Shown here one piece after another: positions 1 to 7,362 of a stretch of 64,000 nt of DNA (its first letter is position 1; each line of letters starts with the position of its first letter). The position numbers and the translations under genes were made by a program. This stretch comes from an uncultured Paracoccaceae bacterium (GTDB taxonomy: Bacteria > Pseudomonadota > Alphaproteobacteria > Rhodobacterales > Rhodobacteraceae), in the NCBI GenBank assembly GCA_947499635.1, contig CANMPD010000001.1, positions 62,001 to 126,000 on the forward strand, written 5' to 3'. Under the pieces are notes generated by a model. The model worked only from the letters and a program-made list of their open reading frames with translations, searched no databases and had not been told where the DNA came from.

Positions 1-1
1 A

Positions 2-46
2 CGGCAAGCCTTTGACAGCAAAGTTGTGCCTGAAACGCAAAGCTGA
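2..46 (+). CDS. Possible 3' end of a gene cut by the window start
   Basis: One plus-strand frame is open from the window edge to a TGA at 44-46 and reads 14 residues ending VVPETQS. A terminator hairpin follows 17 bases later, as expected after a gene convergent with mmsA. Too little is present to name a product, and a chance open frame cannot be excluded. Confidence 0.25.
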   Translation, partial: RQAFDSKVVPETQS

Positions 47-62
47 GCCGATGCTACATAGA

Positions 63-88
63 AAAAGCCCCAAGGATTTGGGGCTTTT
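63..88. terminator. Bidirectional intrinsic terminator
   Basis: A perfect 9-bp stem (AAAAGCCCC at 63-71, GGGGCTTTT at 80-88) with an 8-base loop has a T tract on either strand. It can end mmsA on the minus strand and any gene entering from the left on the plus strand. Confidence 0.8.
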
Positions 89-141
89 GCAGGTTTTTGG
101 CATTGCGGCGCGACCGATAGGTTTAATGGCGCGCTTGTGGA

Positions 142-1641
142 TTAATCCATGGCCTTAAAGTTAAATTCACCGCCGTCTTTGATGCCAGAGAACCAGCGTG
201 CAGTGACTGTTTTAGTTCGTGTATAGAACTTAAACGCGTCGGGACCGTATTGGTTCAGGTCACCAAATGCAGATTTTTTCCAGCCGCCAAAGCTGTGGTA
301 GGACAGGGGCACAGGGATTGGGAAGTTGATGCCGACCATGCCCACATTGACCCGGTGGGCAAAGTCACGGGCTGTGTCTCCGTCTGCGGTGTAGATGGCG
401 GTGCCGTTGCCATAGGCGTTGTCACGCACCAGAGTGAGGGCGTCCTCATAGGTGTCCATGCGTACGGTTGACAGGACAGGGCCAAAAATTTCTTCTTGGT
501 AGATGTCCATATCGGCTGTGACATTGTCAAACAGGGTCGGGCCGACAAAGTTACCACTTTCATACCCTTGAAGCGTCAAACCGCGCCCGTCAGTGACCAA
601 TTTCGCGCCTTGAGCCACGCCACTGTCAATGAGGCCTTCGATACGAGATTTGGCCGCAGGGGTGATAACGGGACCAAAGTCGATGTCTTCGCCGGCGGTG
701 TAAGGGCCGACTTTAAGCTTTTCGATGCGAGGGACCAATTTTTCAATCAAACGATCCGCGGTTTCCTGCCCGACAGGGACGGCGACCGAAATAGCCATGC
801 AGCGTTCGCCTGCGGCACCAAAACCTGCGCCCATCAGTGCGTCAGCGGCTTTGTCCAGATCTGCGTCGGGCATGATCAACATATGGTTTTTCGCGCCGCC
901 AAAACACTGTGCGCGTTTTCCGTTGGTGGCGGCACGGCCATAGATATATTGCGCAATCGGAGTGGAGCCCACAAAGCCGACGGCCTGGATGGTGTCATTG
1001 TCAAGCAGGGCATCCACGGCTTCTTTGTCCCCATTTACAACTTGCAGAACACCATCAGGCAGACCAGCCTGTTGCAGCAATTCAGCCAGATACAACGCGG
1101 TTGAGGGGACGCGTTCAGATGGTTTGAGGATCATTGCGTTTCCGCAAGACAGGGCAGGTGCCATTTTCCAGAGCGGGATCATCGCCGGAAAGTTAAAGGG
1201 TGTGATGCCTGCAACGACGCCCAAAGGCTGACGCATGGAGTATAGGTCGATACCCGGACCGCCTGCATCAGTGTATTCGCCTTTGAGCATATGTGGCGCG
1301 CCCATGCAGACTTCGACCACTTCAAGGCCACGCTGCACATCACCACGGGCATCGGGCAGGGTTTTACCGTGCTCGCGCGAGACCAATTCGGCCAGTGTGT
1401 CCATGTGTTCGTTGATCAATGCAGCGAATTTCATCATGACACGGGCGCGTTTTTGAGGGTTTGTCGCAGCCCAGCCGATTTGTGCTTCAGCGGCTTTGGC
1501 CACGGCAGCGTCGATCTCGTCTTTGGTGGCGAGAGGCACTGTGGCCAGTTTTTCGCCTGTGGCGGGACTTTGGATATCCGCAAAGCGTCCGGAGGTACCG
1601 GTGGTTTTTTCGCCGTTGATGAAATGGGTTAGCTCTTGCAT
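142..1641 (-). CDS. mmsA: Methylmalonate-semialdehyde dehydrogenase (CoA-acylating)
   Basis: A 499-residue aldehyde dehydrogenase. The family oxidises methylmalonate semialdehyde and malonate semialdehyde to propionyl-CoA and acetyl-CoA, in valine, pyrimidine and beta-alanine breakdown in the cytoplasm. Visible motifs are the cofactor-binding TPFNFP (about 147-152), FVGSTP (223-228), the catalytic cysteine C281 in GERCMA, and EEIFGPV near the C-terminus. The usual general-base glutamate region (ELGGK in other ALDHs) reads FGGAKNH, with Asn, which is typical of the CoA-dependent MMSDH subfamily. Length is normal. The ATG has a GGAGA ribosome site. It is divergent from a LysR-type regulator at 1806, the likely controller, and a CtrA-type site lies between them. 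Confidence 0.93.
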   Translation of the reverse strand: MQELTHFINGEKTTGTSGRFADIQSPATGEKLATVPLATKDEIDAAVAKAAEAQIGWAATNPQKRARVMMKFAALINEHMDTLAELVSREHGKTLPDARGDVQRGLEVVEVCMGAPHMLKGEYTDAGGPGIDLYSMRQPLGVVAGITPFNFPAMIPLWKMAPALSCGNAMILKPSERVPSTALYLAELLQQAGLPDGVLQVVNGDKEAVDALLDNDTIQAVGFVGSTPIAQYIYGRAATNGKRAQCFGGAKNHMLIMPDADLDKAADALMGAGFGAAGERCMAISVAVPVGQETADRLIEKLVPRIEKLKVGPYTAGEDIDFGPVITPAAKSRIEGLIDSGVAQGAKLVTDGRGLTLQGYESGNFVGPTLFDNVTADMDIYQEEIFGPVLSTVRMDTYEDALTLVRDNAYGNGTAIYTADGDTARDFAHRVNVGMVGINFPIPVPLSYHSFGGWKKSAFGDLNQYGPDAFKFYTRTKTVTARWFSGIKDGGEFNFKAMD

Positions 1642-1740
1642 GGCAAGTCTCCGCAGGGGTCAAGGTGTGTGCAAGTTAATCTTGCAAAATACCAGCGCCA
1701 AGAGGAAATATTTCAAATAGGACTTGCATAAACGCAATGG

Positions 1741-1755
1741 TTAATCTTCCATTAA
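1741..1755. promoter_or_regulatory. CtrA-type binding site in the mmsA/lysR divergent region
   Basis: The sequence TTAA-TCTTCCA-TTAA followed by CC matches exactly the full TTAA-N7-TTAA consensus of the alphaproteobacterial response regulator CtrA. It lies 51 bases upstream of the LysR start and 100 bases upstream of the mmsA start. The match is seen directly; binding is inferred. Confidence 0.5.
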
Positions 1756-1805
1756 CCACGAAGCAGATAACAACAGACAACAAAAATTAAGACAGGGCCA
1801 TTTCA

Positions 1806-2702
1806 ATGGATGCGCAATGGGATGACATGAAAGTATTTCTCGCCGTGGCGCGAGAAAGTAGCCTGTCGGGGGCGGGGCGTGTGTTGAAAATGGATCCCGC
1901 CACGGTTGGACGGCGCATTGCGCGGTTCGAAGAGGCGATTGGAACCACATTATTCATAAAGTCACCGCAAGGCTATGCGATTACTCCTGCAGGTGATCGT
2001 CTGCTGTCTCACGCCGAAGAAGCCGAGCAGGCCATGCGTGCAGGTCAAGATGCCTTGATGGGGGTGAGCGACACGATGTCGGGTCAAATCCGTCTGGGTG
2101 CGCCGGATGGCTGTGCGAACTATTTGCTGCCGCAGGTCTGTGCCCAGATCGCCAAGGAAAACCCGGATCTCGATATACAGATTGTTGCCTTGCCGCGTAC
2201 AATCAATCTGAGCCGCCGCGAGGCCGACATGGCTGTGTCGGTCAGTGCCCCGACAGCGGGACGTTTGCTGGTGCAAAAGATCACAGATTATAAATTACAT
2301 CTCGCGGCGTCGCGGTATTACCTGCGTGATAATCCCGATATTATCCGTCTCTCGGACCTGAAAAAGCACCCTGTCATTGGATATATTCCGGATATGGTTT
2401 TTGATCGAGAGCTGGATTACCTCTCTGATTTGGGGGTGGAACGCGTAAAATTGGCGTCAAATTCGGTTTCGGTTCAGGTGAAAATCGCGGTCGAAGGCAC
2501 GGGCCTATGTGTGATGCATGACTTTGCTTTGCCTGCACATCGTGTGCTGCGTAAGGTTTTGAAAGATAAGATAAGTTTGACTCGTAGTTTCTATTTGGTG
2601 CGTCATCAGGCAGATCACCGCAGTGAGCGGTTGAACCGCTTTGCTTTGGCGTTGACGCGAGGGTTGCGAAATGAAGTTGCGCGATTGGAAGGCTTGACTT
2701 GA
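1806..2702 (+). CDS. LysR-family transcriptional regulator (next to mmsA)
   Basis: A 298-residue protein with an N-terminal winged helix-turn-helix (about 1-62; the recognition region reads PATVGRRIARFEEAIG) and a LysR effector-binding domain (about 90-290). Length is normal for the family. It is transcribed divergently from mmsA, the classic arrangement for a LysR regulator and its target, so control of mmsA by a metabolite of valine or malonate-semialdehyde breakdown is a reasonable inference. The effector is not predictable from the sequence. The perfect CtrA-type site in its promoter region is unusual. Confidence 0.88.
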   Translation: MDAQWDDMKVFLAVARESSLSGAGRVLKMDPATVGRRIARFEEAIGTTLFIKSPQGYAITPAGDRLLSHAEEAEQAMRAGQDALMGVSDTMSGQIRLGAPDGCANYLLPQVCAQIAKENPDLDIQIVALPRTINLSRREADMAVSVSAPTAGRLLVQKITDYKLHLAASRYYLRDNPDIIRLSDLKKHPVIGYIPDMVFDRELDYLSDLGVERVKLASNSVSVQVKIAVEGTGLCVMHDFALPAHRVLRKVLKDKISLTRSFYLVRHQADHRSERLNRFALALTRGLRNEVARLEGLT

Positions 2703-2756
2703 TATCGCATTGCGGCAAGCCTTGGGATGTCGATGTAAAATTGCTGAGGTGAAGGT

Positions 2757-3191
2757 ATGCTTGTTAAAACGATTTTGAACTCCAAAGCGATGAAACAGAT
2801 TGTGACCGTCACGCCGAATTCCACAGTTGCCGATGCCGCGACACTGTTGGCACAGAACGGGATCGGGACGGTTGTGGTTTCAACGGATGGGATGGCTGCG
2901 GATGGTATCTTATCCGAGCGTGATATCGTGCGACAACTTGCCAAAACTGGCGCGGACTGCCTGTCGCAACCTGTCAGTGAATATATGACAACGAAACTGG
3001 TGACATGTACATCTGATGCGAATGTACAAACGCCGCTTGAGCAGATGACCAGCGGCCATTTCCGCCACATGCCGGTGGTAGATGATGGTAAGTTGATAGG
3101 TGTTATTACGCTGGGGGATGTGGTCAAAGCGCAATTGTCGCATGTGGAAATGGAGAAAACGGCGCTGGAAGGGATGATCATGGGGCACTAG
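2757..3191 (+). CDS. CBS-domain protein (stand-alone pair)
   Basis: A 144-residue cytoplasmic protein made only of two CBS motifs (about 8-65 and 75-135). CBS pairs form a Bateman module that usually binds adenosyl nucleotides such as AMP, ATP or NAD. The signature strings GILSERDIV and GVITLGDVV end the two repeats. There is no attached enzyme or channel domain, so the partner is unknown; such stand-alone proteins are common in Rhodobacteraceae. A purine-rich GAGGTGAAGGT precedes the ATG. It lies between the LysR gene and coaD on the same strand, with no overlap to either. Confidence 0.88.
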   Translation: MLVKTILNSKAMKQIVTVTPNSTVADAATLLAQNGIGTVVVSTDGMAADGILSERDIVRQLAKTGADCLSQPVSEYMTTKLVTCTSDANVQTPLEQMTSGHFRHMPVVDDGKLIGVITLGDVVKAQLSHVEMEKTALEGMIMGH

Positions 3192-3292
3192 GCCTCTTGT
3201 CGTCTTTACCTTTGTCATTTTCCAAGGTCTTGGGGCTGTTCTATGTGGCTCTGCTCTTGCAAACCTGAGATCAACATGTTTGCGTGCGCGCA

Positions 3293-3307
3293 TTAATTGC
3301 CTGTTAA
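3293..3307. promoter_or_regulatory. CtrA-type binding site upstream of coaD
   Basis: TTAA-TTGCCTG-TTAA followed by C is a second exact TTAA-N7-TTAAC match. It ends 19 bases before the coaD ATG, so a bound regulator would overlap the start region of any transcript. Direct sequence match; binding not tested. Confidence 0.45.
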
Positions 3308-3326
3308 CGAAATCAGGAGTGCCCCC

Positions 3327-3824
3327 ATGCGGATTGGTCTCTATCCCGGAACTTTTGACCCTATTACCCTGGGTCATATTGATATTATTCGTCGCGCCTG
3401 TGCGATGGTGGATAAGCTTGTGGTTGGGGTGGCTATCAATCGTGATAAGGGCCCATTGTTTTCGCTAGAGGAACGCGTTGCGTTGCTGGAAGCAGAATGC
3501 GCCATGCTGTGTGAGCAAACTGGCACTGAAATTGTTGTGCACCCTTTTGAAAACCTGCTGATCAACTGCGCGCGCGACGTCGGTGCCCAAATCATCGTAC
3601 GCGGCCTGCGGGCTGTGTCGGATTTTGAGTATGAATTCCAGATGGTTGGAATGAACCGCGCGTTGGATGATACGGTTGAGACTGTGTTTTTGATGGCCGA
3701 AGCCAAACATCAGGCGATCGCATCGAAGCTGGTCAAGGAAATCGCACGTTTGGATGGTGACGTATCCGGTTTTGTGACGCCATTGGTTCAGGAGAGATTA
3801 TTGAAGAAGCTTGGAAAGTCTTAG
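3327..3824 (+). CDS. coaD: Pantetheine-phosphate adenylyltransferase
   Basis: A 165-residue enzyme of coenzyme A synthesis that transfers AMP from ATP to 4'-phosphopantetheine. The N-terminus MRIGLYPGTFDPITLGHIDI carries the TxGH nucleotidyltransferase motif. The second signature is the stretch AIASKLVKEIARLDGDVSGF near the C-terminus. A longer frame opens at 3297, but the ATG at 3327 matches the family start and has AGGAG 7 bases upstream. Length is normal for CoaD. It sits alone between a CBS protein and aqpZ; the TTAA-N7-TTAA element just upstream is the only unusual point. Confidence 0.96.
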   Translation: MRIGLYPGTFDPITLGHIDIIRRACAMVDKLVVGVAINRDKGPLFSLEERVALLEAECAMLCEQTGTEIVVHPFENLLINCARDVGAQIIVRGLRAVSDFEYEFQMVGMNRALDDTVETVFLMAEAKHQAIASKLVKEIARLDGDVSGFVTPLVQERLLKKLGKS

Positions 3825-3825
3825 C

Positions 3826-3923
3826 CAAAAGCGTTTGGAACCAAAGCTTTTGAGGACCTGACACGACCCTAGGTGCGTATCCTAGGGCGCCAAGAAATCC
3901 CGAACCTCTTTGGAACTCGGGAT
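3826..3923. other. Three consecutive inverted repeats between coaD and aqpZ
   Basis: Three stems follow one another: CAAAAGC/GCTTTTG (3826-3832 with 3846-3852, further pairing TTTGG/CCAAA inside), CCCTAGG/CCTAGGG (3867-3873 with 3881-3887) and ATCCCGA/TCGGGAT (3897-3903 with 3917-3923). None ends in a T tract, so they do not look like simple terminators. They may be a structured leader of aqpZ or an attenuating 3' region of coaD. Confidence 0.4.
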
Positions 3924-4018
3924 CCTAATATGGCGTGTCCTGCTGATTTTTCCCATGGCGGCCGATTTGGAACAGACTAAGGCTCTGCGGCGATATGTTT
4001 AACCAGAAAGGGTCTGAA

Positions 4019-4702
4019 ATGAGTAAATCGCTCGCGGAGTTTATTGGTACATTTACGTTAGTGTTGTTTGGTTGTGGCTCGGCCGTGATTGCAGGGGCTG
4101 ATATTGGTCTGTTTGGCATTAGTTTTGCCTTTGGCCTTGCCTTGATTGGCATGGCCTATGGGATTGGACCTGTTTCAGGGTGTCATATTAACCCTGCAGT
4201 TTCTCTGGGTGTATGGGCCGCAGGTCGTATGTCACTGTCTTCGGCCATCCAGTATATTGTTGCGCAACTTCTAGGCGGCATTGCGGCTGCATTTGTTCTG
4301 TTGATCATTGCTTCTGGCAAGGCGGATTATAGCGTTGCTGTAAATGGGCTTGGTCAAAACGGTTGGGGCGCTGGATATCTGGGCGAGTATACCATGGGCG
4401 CGGCCTTTATGTTCGAAGCCGTCGCGACGTTTATTTTTATGGTTGTTATCCTTGGGTCCACTGGATCTGCTGGGACGCCGGCGATTGCTGGTCTTGCAAT
4501 CGGTTTGACATTGGTTGTGATTCACCTCGTGGGTATCAACATCACAGGCGTTTCGGTCAATCCTGCACGTTCGGTTGGTCCGGCGCTGTTTGCAGGTACC
4601 ACCGCGATTTCACAGCTTTGGCTGTTCATCGTTGCACCGATCCTTGGTGCAGTTGCTGCAGGTCTTGTCTTTAAGACAGGGATGCTGGACGGCGCGCAGT
4701 AA
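4019..4702 (+). CDS. aqpZ: Aquaporin Z-type water channel
   Basis: A 227-residue inner-membrane protein of the MIP family. Six hydrophobic segments and the two half-helix motifs NPA (in HINPAVSLG and SVNPARSVG) are present. The His in VVIHLVGI, the Thr in ITGVSVNPA and the Arg after the second NPA match the narrow, water-selective filter of AqpZ rather than glycerol channels. A frame opens earlier at 3995, but the ATG at 4019 (MSKSLAEFIGT) is preceded by AAAGGG and fits the family start. It probably equalises osmotic pressure. No adjacent gene is functionally linked; a tandem of hairpins lies upstream. Confidence 0.94.
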   Translation: MSKSLAEFIGTFTLVLFGCGSAVIAGADIGLFGISFAFGLALIGMAYGIGPVSGCHINPAVSLGVWAAGRMSLSSAIQYIVAQLLGGIAAAFVLLIIASGKADYSVAVNGLGQNGWGAGYLGEYTMGAAFMFEAVATFIFMVVILGSTGSAGTPAIAGLAIGLTLVVIHLVGINITGVSVNPARSVGPALFAGTTAISQLWLFIVAPILGAVAAGLVFKTGMLDGAQ

Positions 4703-4721
4703 GCGTATCGTCTTACGTAGA

Positions 4722-4747
4722 ACCTGTTGCGGGGATCCGCAGCAGGT
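4722..4747. terminator. Strong hairpin after aqpZ, terminator-like
   Basis: An 11-bp stem with one wobble pair (ACCTGTTGCGG at 4722-4732 with CCGCAGCAGGT at 4737-4747) and a GGAT loop lies 19 bases after the aqpZ stop. No T tract follows, so it may be an mRNA-stabilising or Rho-assisted end. Confidence 0.4.
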
Positions 4748-4792
4748 CACCTAAAGGATTAGACTGGATAATGGTTTGGAGGGCAGGGCAGC

Positions 4793-4936
4793 TTAGCGCC
4801 AGAAGGCCATCCATTCGATGAGCTCATAAAAACGCTTGCCCAAGAACACGAAATGTTCACTGCCAAAAAAGATCGCATCAACACCACCGATCAGCAAAAG
4901 TACGAGGCCAAAGCCGAGTGCGGTTTTATTGGTCAT
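4793..4936 (-). CDS. Small membrane protein of 47 residues downstream of gap
   Basis: A short frame starts MTNKTALGFGLVLLLIGG and ends ELIEWMAFWR. It has one hydrophobic segment (about 6-24), an aromatic stretch, a basic KR pair and a Trp-rich amphipathic C-terminus. I recognise it as a small conserved hypothetical that follows GAPDH genes in many Rhodobacteraceae; no function is known to me. It lies 95 bases downstream of gap on the same strand and may be co-transcribed. The upstream ribosome site is weak. The compositional pattern (hydrophobic core, coherent codon use, clean start and stop) supports a real gene. Confidence 0.75.
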   Translation of the reverse strand: MTNKTALGFGLVLLLIGGVDAIFFGSEHFVFLGKRFYELIEWMAFWR

Positions 4937-5031
4937 AGTCTGTTGTTTGCCTGTCTGGACATAAATTCACCGCTTGGACTGTGCCCGAGCGGTGAAAAAA
5001 TCTCAAGTCTGATAATAGCTTGGCAACGCAG

Positions 5032-6033
5032 TTAGTTGAGACGCCCCATGGCAGCAGCCACGTCAGCCATGCGAACAGAAAAGCCCCACTCATTATCGTA
5101 CCATGCAAGAACACGCACCATACGGTCGCCCACAACGCGGGTCTGATCTGGTGCAAAGATCGAACTTTCTTCGGTGTGGTTAAAGTCAGTGGAGACCAAC
5201 GGGGCAGGTTCATATCCCAAGACACGCGACATCGGCCCTGTTGAGGCCTCGGCAACCGCGGCGTTGACCTCTGCGACGGTGACATTGCGACCCGCGCGGA
5301 ACGTCAGATCGACGGCTGAAACATTTGGTGTTGGAACACGGATAGAAGAGCCATCTAGGCGGCCTTTGAGATTTGGCAAAACCTCACCAAGTGCTTTTGC
5401 GGCGCCCGTGGATGTGGGGATCATCGACATTGCCGCAGCACGGGCGCGGTACAAATCGTTGTGGCGGCGGTCCAAGGTAGGTTGGTCGCCGGTGTAAGAG
5501 TGGATCGTGGTCATAATACCGCTCTCGATACCGAAAGCACCGTCAAGGACTTTGGCAAGCGGCGCCAGGCAATTGGTGGTGCAGGATCCGTTGGACACCA
5601 TAGTGTCATTGGCAGTGAGCAGGTCATCATTCACGCCAAAGACAATTGTCTTGTCGACATTGACGCCGGGCGCTGACAACAAAACCTTACCTGCGCCGCG
5701 TTCAAGGTGGGTTTTGGCCTTGAGGCCGTCATTAAAGTTGCCGGTGCATTCTAAGACAACATCGCAACCATCCCAGTCCAGTTCGGACATGTCGTAGGTT
5801 GAAAACATCTGAATGTCTCCGCGCCCTAAATTCATGTGGCGGTCACCGTAATCAACCTTGCCGGGGAAGCGCCCATGGATACTGTCATATTTCAGCAGAT
5901 GTGCAGCGGTTTCAATGGGGCCAGTGGCATTGATTTTAACCACGTCGATGTCATTGCGCAGTGATCCTGCGATATGGGCCAATGTGCAGCGGCCAATGCG
6001 CCCAAATCCGTTGATGCCAACTTTGATGGTCAT
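5032..6033 (-). CDS. gap: Glyceraldehyde-3-phosphate dehydrogenase, probable NADP-accepting (GapB-like) type
   Basis: A 333-residue enzyme interconverting glyceraldehyde 3-phosphate and 1,3-bisphosphoglycerate. The Rossmann motif GINGFGRIGR (6-15) and the active-site cysteine C151 in SNGSCTTNC are clear. The start at 6033 (MTIKVGING) fits the family; an earlier in-frame ATG at 6087 would add 18 unrelated residues. The position after the second strand, normally an NAD-selecting Asp (IND), reads INATG, and the loop usually LP reads RR (LDRRHNDL). Both changes resemble NADP-tolerant GAPDHs used in gluconeogenesis. The nearby tkt and the small membrane gene form the usual family neighbourhood. 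Confidence 0.95.
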   Translation of the reverse strand: MTIKVGINGFGRIGRCTLAHIAGSLRNDIDVVKINATGPIETAAHLLKYDSIHGRFPGKVDYGDRHMNLGRGDIQMFSTYDMSELDWDGCDVVLECTGNFNDGLKAKTHLERGAGKVLLSAPGVNVDKTIVFGVNDDLLTANDTMVSNGSCTTNCLAPLAKVLDGAFGIESGIMTTIHSYTGDQPTLDRRHNDLYRARAAAMSMIPTSTGAAKALGEVLPNLKGRLDGSSIRVPTPNVSAVDLTFRAGRNVTVAEVNAAVAEASTGPMSRVLGYEPAPLVSTDFNHTEESSIFAPDQTRVVGDRMVRVLAWYDNEWGFSVRMADVAAAMGRLN

Positions 6034-6321
6034 AATGTGCCTCGTGTCCGAACGATAATTTAACTTGCTCATAGAGGGTGGTGACAATCGGTAAAAGGGA
6101 AAAATTTATTAAACACAGGATGTTAGCGCAAAATATTCATGTTTGCGGTAACGGTTTTAAAATGGTTGCGTTAACAACGATGTTTTTAACAGCAACAACA
6201 TCCTAGGTGGTGACGCTTGGGGGAAAATCTATCAATTGGTGTCACCTTTGTTGGGGCTCTTGATCGCAGCGCACCCCTCGGGCACAAAGCCTATGTAACA
6301 CAGCCACGTGAGGATGGATAA

Positions 6322-7263
6322 ATGAGCGGACTTTTGGCGCTGTTGGATGATGTGGCAGCGATTGCCAAAGTTGCAGCGGCTTCGGTGGATGATATTGCGG
6401 CGCAATCGCTTAAGGCGGGGTCCAAGGCGGCGGGGATCGTGATCGATGACGCCGCAGTGACGCCAAAATATGTCACAGGACTACAGCCAGCGCGTGAATT
6501 GCCGATGATCTGGCGCATTGCGCGCGGCTCGTTCATCAACAAATTGGTGTTTTTGCTGCCGGTGGCCTTGCTGATGTCGCAGTTTGCACCGTGGCTGATC
6601 CCGCCATTGTTGATTATGGGGGGGTGTTATCTGTGTTTTGAGGGGGCCGAAAAGATCCTGCATGTCCTCAAACCTCATGCGTCCCATACATCTGAGGAAG
6701 CATCAGATGGCGATGTCGCCCATCTTGAAGAGCAAAAGGTCAAAGGGGCGATTAAAACCGATTTTATTCTCTCGGCTGAGATCATGACCATTGCGCTGTC
6801 GGTGATTGACAGCGACAGCTTGTTCGTGCGCGCATTCACGTTAGCTGTGGTTGGGATAGGGATCACCATCGCGGTTTATGGCGTGGTGGCGATTATCGTA
6901 AAGATGGACGACATTGGTTTGTGGCTGACGCGTGTCGGTAAAACCGAGGTCACCCGTGCAACGGGCCGTGGCATTGTGGCGTTTATGCCGTGGTTTCTGA
7001 TCGCTCTTTCCGTGATTGGCACGGCTGCGATGTTGTGGGTTGGCGGCTCGATCATTGTGCATTCACTGCATCAAATGGGCTGGCACGGCCCCGAAGATCT
7101 GATCCACAGCATTGCACATAGCCTTGGTCAGGCTGACGCATTTTTAGAGTGGTTGGTTAAAGCAGTGATTGATGGTGTGCTTGGGTTTGTTGTCGGTCTT
7201 GTGTTGGTTCCTGTGGTGACCAAACTGATCGCGCCTTTGTTGGGTAAAAGCGCCGCGCATTAA
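6322..7263 (+). CDS. DUF808 (YedI-like) inner-membrane protein
   Basis: A 313-residue protein of the DUF808 family. The N-terminus MSGLLALLDDVAAIAKVAAASVDDIA and the following KAAGIVIDDAAVTPKYV are characteristic. Several transmembrane segments follow (about 75-105, 150-200, 220-250 and 280-305). The family's function is not established; E. coli YedI is its best-known member. It is the only plus-strand gene between gap and tkt, both on the minus strand, and ends at a 15-bp bidirectional terminator shared with tkt. Confidence 0.88.
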   Translation: MSGLLALLDDVAAIAKVAAASVDDIAAQSLKAGSKAAGIVIDDAAVTPKYVTGLQPARELPMIWRIARGSFINKLVFLLPVALLMSQFAPWLIPPLLIMGGCYLCFEGAEKILHVLKPHASHTSEEASDGDVAHLEEQKVKGAIKTDFILSAEIMTIALSVIDSDSLFVRAFTLAVVGIGITIAVYGVVAIIVKMDDIGLWLTRVGKTEVTRATGRGIVAFMPWFLIALSVIGTAAMLWVGGSIIVHSLHQMGWHGPEDLIHSIAHSLGQADAFLEWLVKAVIDGVLGFVVGLVLVPVVTKLIAPLLGKSAAH

Positions 7264-7287
7264 GCGCCGCGACTGTTGGTAAATGGA

Positions 7288-7322
7288 AAAAGCGCCGCTT
7301 GGATAAACCAAGCGGCGCTTTT
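7288..7322. terminator. Bidirectional terminator between the DUF808 gene and tkt
   Basis: A perfect 15-bp stem (AAAAGCGCCGCTTGG at 7288-7302, CCAAGCGGCGCTTTT at 7308-7322) with a 5-base loop gives T tracts in both directions. It serves the two convergent genes. Confidence 0.92.
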
Positions 7323-7362
7323 ACATATATGTAAGATGGGGGCGAGCGCCCCCAGTTGGAGC

